Position numbers and translations under genes: made by a program
Source: Chitinophagales bacterium
GTDB lineage: Bacteria > Bacteroidota > Bacteroidia > Chitinophagales > UBA2359
Direction of reading: 5' to 3'
Length of the DNA: 29,012 bases
NCBI GenBank assembly: GCA_020629335.1
Contig: JAHDDN010000015.1
Location: 1-29,012, forward strand
Part shown: in pieces, positions 1-7,850 of the stretch
Layout: each line of letters opens with the position of its first letter
Position numbering within the stretch: position 1 is the first letter of the stretch
Notes under the pieces: generated by a model
What the model was told of the DNA's origin: nothing
Databases searched by the model: none
What the model saw: the letters and a program-made list of their open reading frames with translations, nothing else

Positions 1-1
1 A

Positions 2-109
2 ACTTTACTTAAAGCAATGTTTAACAATATGGGCTTAAAATTAGATTATTTATTAATTATAAAAGATGAACTAATTCACAAAACGAGAGGGTGTTTTGTG
101 GAAATGTAA
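2..109 (+). CDS. Possible C-terminal tail of a gene cut by the window edge
   Basis: An open frame runs from the left edge to a TAA at 107-109 and would give 35 residues, ending in KTRGCFVEM. It precedes the convergent Crp/Fnr gene by 27 bases. The residue mix is protein-like, but 35 codons is too short to exclude chance and I recognise no family. A short inverted repeat (77-84 against 93-100) lies inside its end and could be a weak terminator stem. Confidence 0.3.
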   Translation, partial: TLLKAMFNNMGLKLDYLLIIKDELIHKTRGCFVEM

Positions 110-136
110 ATTAAGTCACAAAATGCTTGGTAAATA

Positions 137-718
137 TTATTCTTTTTTGTTTTTTATTTTTGACAACCATTCTCTTGAAACTCCTAAGAACTCTGCAATA
201 TATTTGGTAGGCACATTTTTAATAATATTTGGTTTTTCTGATTGCAAGTAGTTATATAGTTCTTTTACTTTGTAAGAGATTAAGTATGTTTTCATTTCCC
301 TTTCACTCAAAAGATCCTGTTTCATATTTTTTTCATAAAAATGTTTAAATTCATTATCAGAGATGTATAGCCTTTCAATGTCTTTTAATTTTAGTTGTAA
401 AACATCAGAATTCGTTATAGATTTTAGTTGAAATTTTGAACTTTTTTTTGTGAAAAAAGACTCCCAAATAGTAATAAATGGTTGATGATTTTTTAAGTGA
501 AAGTTAACTGTTTTTTCTATACCAGAGTATGGCATAACATATTGCAAGACGAAACCTCCTTTAAGTACAATATAGTAATATTTTAAAATATCTCCTACGT
601 CAATTAATTTTTGATGCGTTTTGATATTTAGAAAATTTCCTTTACTACTTAGTATTTGAGCAATGTATTGAGAGGTGCCTATTTCTGTTAAGTAATTTGT
701 TATTTGATCTTTTTTCAT
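137..718 (-). CDS. Crp/Fnr-family transcriptional regulator
   Basis: A 193-residue protein with the usual Bacteroidota Crp/Fnr layout. An N-terminal cyclic-nucleotide-binding-like beta-roll spans about residues 20-125, with the typical turn in VGDILKYYYIVLKGGFVLQY. A connecting helix follows, then a short C-terminal winged helix-turn-helix around residues 150-190 (KYIAEFLGVSREWLSKI is the recognition region). The family binds DNA as a dimer and switches genes in response to small molecules, redox state or oxygen. The Cys residues expected of an Fnr iron-sulfur sensor are absent and the phosphate-binding signature of true CRP is not evident, so the ligand is unknown. It stands alone, and no target can be inferred from its neighbours. 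Confidence 0.88.
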   Translation of the reverse strand: MKKDQITNYLTEIGTSQYIAQILSSKGNFLNIKTHQKLIDVGDILKYYYIVLKGGFVLQYVMPYSGIEKTVNFHLKNHQPFITIWESFFTKKSSKFQLKSITNSDVLQLKLKDIERLYISDNEFKHFYEKNMKQDLLSEREMKTYLISYKVKELYNYLQSEKPNIIKNVPTKYIAEFLGVSREWLSKIKNKKE

Positions 719-920
719 AATGAATAATTTGGGATTAAGTGGTTAAAAAATGTGGATAAAAATTCTGTATAAAATAAATTTAAGACGATTATAATCTCTG
801 TATTAAATTGGGATGGATACTATAGAAGTATTTAGTAAAATTCCAATACTTACTAGAATATACGATGTTTTATTGCATTTGGATTTCTCAAACACAAATA
901 AAAATATTATAGATAAAACA

Positions 921-1751
921 TTAGATTGTCCCTAAGACAAATAATTGATCGAGGCTTGGGCTTGGGCTGCCGCCTAAAGGTTCAAGAGTAATGGCAAATG
1001 CTTTAGCTTCGCGAACTTCTTTAGTTCTAAATAAATCATCTTTATTAGAAATGAAATCGGATAATAAGCCAGCGTCATTAGGTGTTAATGGGTCCATAGA
1101 GCTAAGTGACCAAAGTTGATATTCTTTACCACCAGGAGGGGGAGGTAGGAGAGACGCGTCTACTAAGACCTTTTGGGTATTGGTATTCCAAAATACAACG
1201 GCTTGTGCTTGAGGAGCATTATCTGTTCCTTTGAGAATTACTTTTTGGACATCAGCAGCTAATACTTCTTGTAAAGTATTGCTTCCTTTATCATATTTAG
1301 CCTTCATATTTTGAAGATCGTCAGCAAATACTCTTTTTTCTGCTAGAAGTTCATCTATAGTATCATTAGCATTAGCTAGTTGTTGGTATTGATATAAATT
1401 CAGCCCAAGGCTACCTAATAGTAGGAGAGAGGAAGCGGCAACAAGCCCACCTAACCATTTAGGAATGATGGTTTTAGTAGATTCTATTGATTCTTTAGTA
1501 GAAACGATTTTGAGATTAGAAGAAGGTGGAGGTGTACTGATATTAATGAGTTTACGCTCTAAGTCAGTATCTAATTCAGGCGCATTTAAAGCAGCAAAAG
1601 CAATGAATGCATTTTCAATTTCTTCCACCTCTTTTTTGATTTTGGGATGCGTATTCACCACTTTAGTCACCTCTTCCATCTCATGAGGAGGTAAGGCACC
1701 TGCCACATACAGCTCTAAAATTCCAGATGATATGTAAGCTTGAATATCCAC
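921..1751 (-). CDS. Anti-sigma factor with RskA-type C-terminal domain
   Basis: A 276-residue inner-membrane anti-sigma factor. Residues 1-70 form a helical cytoplasmic zinc-less anti-sigma region (ISSGILELYVAGALPPHE is the typical opening). One transmembrane helix spans about 99-120 and a coiled-coil stretch about 122-165. A periplasmic RskA/anti-sigma-K domain covers about 170-270, with the signatures VFWNTNTQKVLVD, GKEYQLWSL and AFAITLEPLGGSPSPS. Proteins of this family hold an ECF sigma factor at the membrane until a signal, usually proteolysis, releases it. The gene begins 6 bases after the sigma gene stop, so the two are almost certainly cotranscribed and cognate. Signal and regulon are unknown. 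Confidence 0.9.
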   Translation of the reverse strand: MDIQAYISSGILELYVAGALPPHEMEEVTKVVNTHPKIKKEVEEIENAFIAFAALNAPELDTDLERKLINISTPPPSSNLKIVSTKESIESTKTIIPKWLGGLVAASSLLLLGSLGLNLYQYQQLANANDTIDELLAEKRVFADDLQNMKAKYDKGSNTLQEVLAADVQKVILKGTDNAPQAQAVVFWNTNTQKVLVDASLLPPPPGGKEYQLWSLSSMDPLTPNDAGLLSDFISNKDDLFRTKEVREAKAFAITLEPLGGSPSPSLDQLFVLGTI

Positions 1752-1757
1752 TTTATC

Positions 1758-2312
1758 TTATTCTTCTTTAGTTAATTGCTTTAATATTTTAATAGCAGTA
1801 CGAATACGAGTTTTTACGGTACCAAGAGGCAAGTCAAGGTGTTTTGACGCATCACTTTGAGAATAGCCTTGAAAGTATAACAGGTCAATGACTTCCATAT
1901 ATTTTGTATTGAGTTGTTCCACTAACTCCTTGATACCAATTTGATCGGTATTGATATGTGCTTGCTTAAGCCTGTTAATATTATTTACGTTGGTATCGAG
2001 CGTTTGGATTTTTTGACTGATTTGATGTTTCTTAGTTCTACAGGTATCTATGGTGGTATTTCGTGCAATAGTTAACATCCAAGTGAATAGACGACTTTTA
2101 TTTGGGTCATATTTACTAAAATTATTCCAAATTTTTAGAAAGGTATCTTGAAGCAAATCTTCGGAGAGTTCTTTATTTTCTGTAATTCGATGAATAACTC
2201 CAAATAGTGCAAGACTGTAATTATTATATAATATATCCATCCCCTTTTGATCTTTACTTTTTAAAAGATCAATTAATTGCTCTTCATCAATATGTGAGTT
2301 TTTATTACTCAA
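1758..2312 (-). CDS. ECF RNA polymerase sigma factor
   Basis: A 184-residue sigma-70 family protein with only the two ECF domains. Region 2 lies at about residues 24-90 (SEDLLQDTFLKIWNNF, then RLFTWMLTIARNTTIDTCR for -10 recognition and melting). Region 4 lies at about 130-180 (MEVIDLLYFQGYSQSDASKH and LPLGTVKTRIRTA, the -35-binding helix-turn-helix). It directs core polymerase to promoters when freed from the anti-sigma factor encoded 6 bases downstream. It is divergent from the TonB-dependent receptor at 2468 across 155 AT-rich bases, so that receptor is a plausible but unproven target. It is paired with an RskA-type regulator and not FecR, so this is not the classical FecI/FecR trans-envelope system. 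Confidence 0.93.
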   Translation of the reverse strand: MSNKNSHIDEEQLIDLLKSKDQKGMDILYNNYSLALFGVIHRITENKELSEDLLQDTFLKIWNNFSKYDPNKSRLFTWMLTIARNTTIDTCRTKKHQISQKIQTLDTNVNNINRLKQAHINTDQIGIKELVEQLNTKYMEVIDLLYFQGYSQSDASKHLDLPLGTVKTRIRTAIKILKQLTKEE

Positions 2313-2467
2313 TTAAAAAATTTAATTACTGAGACTAACCAAAGAATAAATATACTCATTTTTTTTTGATTTCAGAAACAAGTTAAAAAATTTATTTTAT
2401 AAAAATTATTACCTTCAGAAATCCAACAAGCAATACCTTATCGTATATAAGGGTATAAACTACTACT

Positions 2468-4687
2468 ATGAAAAAAATGATACTTGCACTGGCACTACTT
2501 TTTATGCAATTGTATGTAATAGGACAGTCTATTACTGGAAAAATTGTTGATAATAAGCATCAGGCTATTTATGGAGCCTATATTTTTAATCTTTCCAATG
2601 AACGTCATGCCCATAGTGACCAAGAGGGGAAGTTCAAATTAGAGAAGGTAAATATAGGAGATACTATAGCCGTAACTCATTTGGGTTTTGAGATTGAAGA
2701 AGCCATTATTGATTCTTCTATTTCTGAGCTTGATTTTGTATTAAAACCCAAATCTATTTCATTAGAAGAAGTAGTCATTGCTCCCAAGGTAGATGCTTTA
2801 AATGTCATTAGTGATATTGACGTACAAACGAAGCCTGTTAACTCTTCCCAAGAAATATTAAGACAACTTCCTGGTTTATTTATCGGCCAACATGCTGGCG
2901 GTGGAAAGGCAGAACAAATATTTTTGAGAGGCTTTGATATAGATCATGGGACAGACATCAATATAAGTGTAGATGGTATGCCTGTCAATATGGTTTCTCA
3001 TGCTCATGGCCAAGGCTATGCAGATCTTCATTTTATCATTCCGGAAACGATTGATAAAATTGACTTTGGAAAAGGGGCTTACTATGCGGATCAAGGCAAT
3101 TTTAATACGGCTGGCTATGTAGATTTCAGAACGAAAAGAAAGTTAGATAATAGCTTGATAAAAATGGAATTAGGGCAGTTTAATACCATGCGCTTACTAA
3201 GCATGATTAATCTACTCAATAAGGAAAAAAAACAGGCCTACTTAACTAGTGAATACCTTAGTAGTAATGGCCCCTTTGAGAGTTCACAAAACTTCAAACG
3301 ACTTAATATTTTTGGTAAATATAATGGAAGTATAAACAATGGCGATCATATAGGCTTGACGCTTTCGCACTTTACAAGCGAGTGGGATGCTTCAGGACAA
3401 ATTCCTCAAAGAGCTGTTGATAATAATACCATTACTCGATTCGGTGCTATTGATGATACAGAGGGTGGAAATACTGCTCGAACAAATGTGCAATTGACCT
3501 ATACTAAACCTATTCGATCAAATGCTTTCGTGAAAAATAATTTTTATTTCACCAACTATCAGTTTGAGTTGTTTTCTAACTTTACTTTTTTCTTAGAAGA
3601 CTCTATTAATGGAGATCAAATCAAGCAAAAGGAAAGTCGTAACTTATTTGGACTGAATAGCGAATATCACCAAAGTTTTTCTAATGACGTGTTAAATGCT
3701 GATTGGCAGCTAGGAATTAATTGGAGAACAGATCAAAGCAATAATAATGAACTATCACGTACTTTAAATAGAAAAACAACCCTTGAGGAAATACAGTTTG
3801 GAAATATTTTTGAAACCAATATTGGCGCTTATGCTAATGCCAATATTAATTGGGGTAAATGGACGCTCAACTCAGGGCTAAGAATAGATCATTTTGATTT
3901 TCAATACAAAGATGCATTACAAGAAAATTACCAAACTCAATCAGCTAATAAAACAATCATTAGTCCTAAGCTAAATTTATTGTATAATTACTCTAATCGC
4001 CTTCAGTTTTATCTGAAAAGTGGTAAAGGATTTCATTCTAATGATACACGAGTTGTCTTAGAAGGAAAAACGGATAATAGCTTGCCAGCCTCTTATGGTT
4101 ATGATCTAGGATTAATGTCAAAGCCTTTTTCTAAGTTATTTATTAACTTAGCTTATTGGCAATTATTCTTGGAGCAAGAATTTGTTTATGTCGGAGATGC
4201 AGGCATAGTAGAGCCAAGTGGCGAAACACTTAGACAAGGAGTTGATTTGAGTATTCGTTATCAAACACTTAAATATCTATTTTGGAATATAGATTTGAAT
4301 TATGCACATGCCCGATCAATAGAGGACGAAATTGATAATGACTACATTCCCTTAGCGCCTAATTTTAGCATGACAAGTGGATTGAGTTTAGTACATCCTG
4401 CTGGTTGGTATGGCAGCATAAATATGAGACATTTACACGATCGTCCAGCCAATGAAGATAACTCTATCATAGCCAAAGGATATACTGTTTTTGATATGAA
4501 TTTTGGGCGTAATTGGGAAAAATATAGTCTCGATATTCAAGCACAAAATCTATTTAATACAGAATGGAATGAAACCCAATTTGCCACGGAATCCAGATTG
4601 CAGAATGAAGCAGCACCCGTTGAAGAAATTCACTTCACACCAGGTGCGCCTCTATTTATCAAAGGAACGCTTACGTACAAATTTTAA
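2468..4687 (+). CDS. TonB-dependent outer-membrane receptor with carboxypeptidase-regulatory-like N-domain
   Basis: A 739-residue outer-membrane active transporter powered by TonB-ExbBD. A Sec signal peptide covers residues 1-19. A CarboxypepD_reg-like beta-sandwich typical of Bacteroidota spans about 21-105 (SITGKIVDNKHQAIYGAYIF). A plug follows at about 115-225 (SSQEILRQLPGLFIGQHAGG, then FLRGFDIDHGTDINISVDG), and a 22-strand-type barrel ends in a C-terminal Phe. The His-rich plug stretch MVSHAHGQGYADLHF is characteristic of one receptor subfamily whose substrate I cannot name; metal binding is possible. There is no SusD partner, which argues against glycan uptake. The AT-rich upstream region holds an imperfect palindrome (2434-2455) about 12 bases before the start codon that could be an operator. 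Repeat copy A follows the stop codon. Confidence 0.92.
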   Translation: MKKMILALALLFMQLYVIGQSITGKIVDNKHQAIYGAYIFNLSNERHAHSDQEGKFKLEKVNIGDTIAVTHLGFEIEEAIIDSSISELDFVLKPKSISLEEVVIAPKVDALNVISDIDVQTKPVNSSQEILRQLPGLFIGQHAGGGKAEQIFLRGFDIDHGTDINISVDGMPVNMVSHAHGQGYADLHFIIPETIDKIDFGKGAYYADQGNFNTAGYVDFRTKRKLDNSLIKMELGQFNTMRLLSMINLLNKEKKQAYLTSEYLSSNGPFESSQNFKRLNIFGKYNGSINNGDHIGLTLSHFTSEWDASGQIPQRAVDNNTITRFGAIDDTEGGNTARTNVQLTYTKPIRSNAFVKNNFYFTNYQFELFSNFTFFLEDSINGDQIKQKESRNLFGLNSEYHQSFSNDVLNADWQLGINWRTDQSNNNELSRTLNRKTTLEEIQFGNIFETNIGAYANANINWGKWTLNSGLRIDHFDFQYKDALQENYQTQSANKTIISPKLNLLYNYSNRLQFYLKSGKGFHSNDTRVVLEGKTDNSLPASYGYDLGLMSKPFSKLFINLAYWQLFLEQEFVYVGDAGIVEPSGETLRQGVDLSIRYQTLKYLFWNIDLNYAHARSIEDEIDNDYIPLAPNFSMTSGLSLVHPAGWYGSINMRHLHDRPANEDNSIIAKGYTVFDMNFGRNWEKYSLDIQAQNLFNTEWNETQFATESRLQNEAAPVEEIHFTPGAPLFIKGTLTYKF

Positions 4688-4774
4688 AAATCTAAAGCGC
4701 TTCCGTCTGCGTAATAAGATGCGAATTGAGTGCCTAATCAATTCGTAATCTTTAATTCGTCATTAGTAATTAAA

Positions 4775-5011
4775 TTGGGGCTTCCTGCTGCGCTGTGTAG
4801 CGAAGTGCGCAGCACGAGCCCAAAATTATGCATTTATCATTATGCATTACTCATTACAAGCGAAGCGCAGCAGTCGGGCTGTCCGTTCTTATGTGCCTAT
4901 GTGGCCACTACTACGCTAAGGCTCTCTTGTCTGCCTTTCAGGCCAGCCTGCGTGAGCCTAAGCTCCGTAAGTAGCCCCATTACGCCACATACCACTACCA
5001 TCCCTAAGCCA
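4775..5011 (+). repeat. Structured dispersed repeat, copy A
   Basis: A 237-base member of a three-copy family (others at 22155-22377 and 28550-28783). It opens with TTGGGGCTTCC. A copy-specific hairpin follows, with perfect 10-base arms at 4785-4794 and 4864-4873. A 138-base conserved part runs from TCGGGCTGTCCG (4874-4885) to CATCCCTAAGCCA. That part folds as nested helices: 4891-4897 with 4984-4990 (one C-C mismatch), 4903-4909 with 4970-4976, 4919-4926 with 4952-4959, and a terminal hairpin at 4931-4936 with 4940-4946. It sits tail-to-tail between the TonB receptor and corA, ending 6 bases before the corA stop. The open frame through it is a by-product of the repeat and not a gene. Confidence 0.88.
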
Positions 5012-5017
5012 GTAATA

Positions 5018-5980
5018 CTAAAACCATTTTTTGTATTTAAAATAAATTAAAGGCAATAGAAAACTCAATAAAATAGCAACTAAAACGATAGGATAAGCCA
5101 AATAAATATTTAGCTCAGGCATATACTTAAAGTTCATACCATAAATACCAGCGATTAGTGTGGGTAAAGATAAAGAAACCGTGAAGATGGTCAATATTTT
5201 GAAAATGTTATTTTGCTCCAACTCAATTTTGCTACTGATATTATTTTTTAAATCACTTATTCTGTCAAAGTTATAGATTAAGTGTTCGTTCACCATGTTC
5301 AAGTCATTAATTTCTATTTCTAATTTTTGAACAATATCTTGATTGTTATTGAATTTTTTTCTTAGTAGCAACAATACTCTCTGATATTCGGAGACAGATT
5401 CCCTAATCAAAAAATTACTAAAATTTAAATTGGTCAACGCATCTAATTTACTTTCCGTAAAATCTTTAGCATTAATAACATCTTGATAAATTTGCTTAAT
5501 ATTATGAGAAGTATACTCAACCAAATCAGCATAGTAATCTGACAAAATTCCTAGTTGAAAAACTAAATAATCTAAGCTTGATTGAAAAGAAAATTTACTT
5601 ATATCATATTTAGGAAAGGAAAGAGAATTAATCGTATCGTATAATTTTTTAGAGATAAAAATAAAAACAATTTTTTCCTTTAAAATAATGTGTAAACTCT
5701 CTTCATTATGTATATTTTGTGAATTGAAAATAGGAATAGAAATATTTAGAGTTAATTGACTTTTAGTATCAATGTAGTGAGAACTGATTTCAATATCCTC
5801 TTTTTTACGAAAGGAAGATAAATCTAAAGAAAATTTAGAAGCGATTTGTCGTTGTAGCTCAGGAGAAGTATCAAAAGAACGTATACCATAAACTGTTTTT
5901 TTTAAAGTATTAATTTCTGAAAGAGATAATATCGTATCACTAGTATTATCCTCAAAAAACACCTCAAATATAACCCCCAT
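5018..5980 (-). CDS. corA: CorA-family divalent cation (Mg2+/Co2+) transporter
   Basis: A 320-residue member of the CorA/MIT family, close to the usual length. A cytoplasmic alpha/beta and helical funnel covers about residues 1-255. Two C-terminal transmembrane helices follow, the first ending in the diagnostic YGMNF (GMN at 281-283) and the second at about 295-316, before a basic C-terminal tail (KYKKWF). Pentameric CorA channels admit Mg2+ (and Co2+ or Ni2+) and close when cytoplasmic Mg2+ binds the funnel. It is the last gene of the minus-strand operon, 5 bases after the DUF3124 gene. Zn2+-exporting ZntB-like relatives share the fold, so direction and ion are inferred from the GMN motif and the neighbouring K+ transporter. 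Confidence 0.9.
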   Translation of the reverse strand: MGVIFEVFFEDNTSDTILSLSEINTLKKTVYGIRSFDTSPELQRQIASKFSLDLSSFRKKEDIEISSHYIDTKSQLTLNISIPIFNSQNIHNEESLHIILKEKIVFIFISKKLYDTINSLSFPKYDISKFSFQSSLDYLVFQLGILSDYYADLVEYTSHNIKQIYQDVINAKDFTESKLDALTNLNFSNFLIRESVSEYQRVLLLLRKKFNNNQDIVQKLEIEINDLNMVNEHLIYNFDRISDLKNNISSKIELEQNNIFKILTIFTVSLSLPTLIAGIYGMNFKYMPELNIYLAYPIVLVAILLSFLLPLIYFKYKKWF

Positions 5981-5985
5981 TTTTA

Positions 5986-6513
5986 CTATTTTATAGGATA
6001 CCCTTCAGTAGTAAATGCAAAGCCTTTATTGCCTTTTTCTCCTATCATAACAGCCTGTATAATAGGATTTATAGCTTCATTTTTTGCACTTAGACCGACA
6101 ATGAAATTTGCACCAGAACCACCCAAGTCATCTTCTCTTTCTATGACATAATTGATGGTGGCCATAGGTTTAAGACTGATAGGCTTTTTTATGTACTCTC
6201 TTACTAAGTCACCATCTGTATTAAAGTATTCAATTTTATTTACAAATAAAGAATCGTGATAGCTAGTATTGCGAATACTAAGTGTAGCGGCTAATAAGCT
6301 TTTTTGATTTAATGCATCTACATAAATATCGGAATAAATAGGAACATAAAAATCCTTATTATAAATGATGTTCTTTTCAGTCAAAGGCTCATTAATCTCC
6401 AAAGATTTTAATTCATCTTTCCCTGACTTATTAATATTAGGGTCAGGCTGCATACAAGAACCTAAAAATAAGATCAAAATTAGTAAGTAATAAAATGGTT
6501 TTTCTATTATCAT
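5986..6513 (-). CDS. DUF3124 lipoprotein
   Basis: A 175-residue predicted lipoprotein. A hydrophobic leader ends in a lipobox (LGSC, Cys20), after which a DUF3124 domain covers about residues 50-170. Family-typical stretches are YVPIYSDIYVDALNQ, ATLSIRNTSYHDSLFVNKIEYFNTDG, VREYIKKP and GGSGANFIVG. The function of DUF3124 is unknown; it looks like an extracytoplasmic beta-sandwich. Its start overlaps the trkH stop by 4 bases, so it is translationally coupled to the K+ transporter and may be an accessory lipoprotein of that system. That role is inference from position only. Confidence 0.85.
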   Translation of the reverse strand: MIIEKPFYYLLILILFLGSCMQPDPNINKSGKDELKSLEINEPLTEKNIIYNKDFYVPIYSDIYVDALNQKSLLAATLSIRNTSYHDSLFVNKIEYFNTDGDLVREYIKKPISLKPMATINYVIEREDDLGGSGANFIVGLSAKNEAINPIIQAVMIGEKGNKGFAFTTEGYPIK

Positions 6514-7850
6514 ATAGCAATATCTTCTATTTGAAATTTAGTTCTAATTAATGGGGCTTCTTTTATGACTGCAAACCCAAAAGTTAGTACTCCAAGTCTG
6601 CCTATAAACATAAGTATGCAAATAATCAGTTTACTACTATTAGAAAAATCATCCGTAATACCAGTTGATAAACCTACAGTACTTAATGCCGAAGCTGCCT
6701 CGAATAATATTTGACTTAAGTTAAAGCTTTTTCCATCAATTAACAATAAAAACCAAGAAGAAATGAAAAAAACAATGGTATAAAATATCAAGGTAGAAAT
6801 AGCTAAGTAGATATTAGAGTCAGGAAGTTCTTTATTCATAAAAGTAATTGACTTACCTTTCTTTAAAATTGATTTTAGAACAGCTAAAGCTGCGGTAATA
6901 GAAGTCGTTTTAATTCCGCCTCCAGTACCTGAAGGAGAAGCACCTATTGCCATTAATATTATTAAAATAAAAGTAGACGCTAAGCTTAAATTATTTAAAG
7001 TATAACTATTAAAACCTACAGTCGTATGGGCAGACATACTTTGGAATAATGCTGTTTTCAAGCCTGCCCACCCATTTTGTAAAAGTATTGGGTCTGAAAA
7101 AAAAACTAATAAAGCTCCTCCTAACCATAAAAGCAAAGTAGCCATTAATATAATTTTGGACGTAAGAGTAATGGCTCTTTTCTTTTGGATTATCTTATGC
7201 CAAAAATCTAATAATACAATAAAACCAATAGATCCCAGCAAAGATAGAATAGTAATGGTATGAATAATGAAAGGATGCTCTTTAAATGAGATCATTGAAT
7301 CATTATATAAACTAAAACCAGCAGTGCAGAAAGCAGAAACACTATGAAAAATGGCATTCCACAAAGGAGCCTCCACCCCAGCTTTTAAAAATCCTACATA
7401 TAGGCAAATGATCCCTATAAACTCAATTAAAAAAGTAAAAATAATCACACTATAAATGAATTGTACTAATGGATATTTTTGAGGAAGGTTAAATTCTAAT
7501 CTAAGTAAACGAGCAGAGAGTTGCGGTAACTGTTTCGCATTTCTTAAAAGTATAAAAGAGGATAAAGCCATATAGCCAACCCCACCCAATTGGATGAAGA
7601 TAAGACTAAATAGCTGTCCCCCGAAATTATAACTGTCAGCAAAACTAGCAGGGGCTAAACCAGTGGTGCTAACTATAGAAACCGCAAAGAAGAGGTGATC
7701 TATAATTGATAAGGATTCATTTTGAAAAAAAGGCAATAAAAGCAACATAAAGCAGATTAAAGTAAGTCCAAAGTAGCCCTTTATTAAAAATAGGATTACA
7801 GAGTGATCATCTAACTTTAAATGAATAAGCCAATCTTTCAATAATTTCAT
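6510..7850 (-). CDS. trkH: TrkH/KtrB-family potassium uptake membrane subunit
   Basis: A 446-residue ion-translocating subunit of a Trk/Ktr K+ uptake system with about ten hydrophobic helices arranged as four M1-P-M2 repeats. The four pore-loop selectivity-filter sites are visible as TTGLAP, CTAGFSLY, TTVGFNSY and STVGLSTG, each with the conserved Gly. The gating-loop region ASPSGTGGGIKTTS is also intact. The family usually needs a cytoplasmic RCK partner (TrkA/KtrA), and none is encoded in this window. The start codon overlaps the stop of the baeRF gene by one base and the end overlaps the DUF3124 gene by 4, so expression is tightly coupled. The length is closer to KtrB-like members than to E. 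coli TrkH. Confidence 0.92.
   Translation of the reverse strand: MKLLKDWLIHLKLDDHSVILFLIKGYFGLTLICFMLLLLPFFQNESLSIIDHLFFAVSIVSTTGLAPASFADSYNFGGQLFSLIFIQLGGVGYMALSSFILLRNAKQLPQLSARLLRLEFNLPQKYPLVQFIYSVIIFTFLIEFIGIICLYVGFLKAGVEAPLWNAIFHSVSAFCTAGFSLYNDSMISFKEHPFIIHTITILSLLGSIGFIVLLDFWHKIIQKKRAITLTSKIILMATLLLWLGGALLVFFSDPILLQNGWAGLKTALFQSMSAHTTVGFNSYTLNNLSLASTFILIILMAIGASPSGTGGGIKTTSITAALAVLKSILKKGKSITFMNKELPDSNIYLAISTLIFYTIVFFISSWFLLLIDGKSFNLSQILFEAASALSTVGLSTGITDDFSNSSKLIICILMFIGRLGVLTFGFAVIKEAPLIRTKFQIEDIAI

Noticed and set aside
813..935. A 40-codon plus-strand frame (MDTIEVFSKIPILTRIYDVL...) in the gap between the Crp/Fnr and anti-sigma genes.
   Set aside because: The peptide is plausible, but it is short, has no recognisable homology or ribosome signal, and its end overlaps the anti-sigma stop region; chance is likely in AT-rich DNA.
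4730..5050. Open frames across repeat copies A and C (4730-5050 and 28573-28779) that share an SGCP...TTLR...CLP peptide.
   Set aside because: They arise from the shared repeat; copy C breaks the frame, and substitutions follow base pairing and not codon positions.
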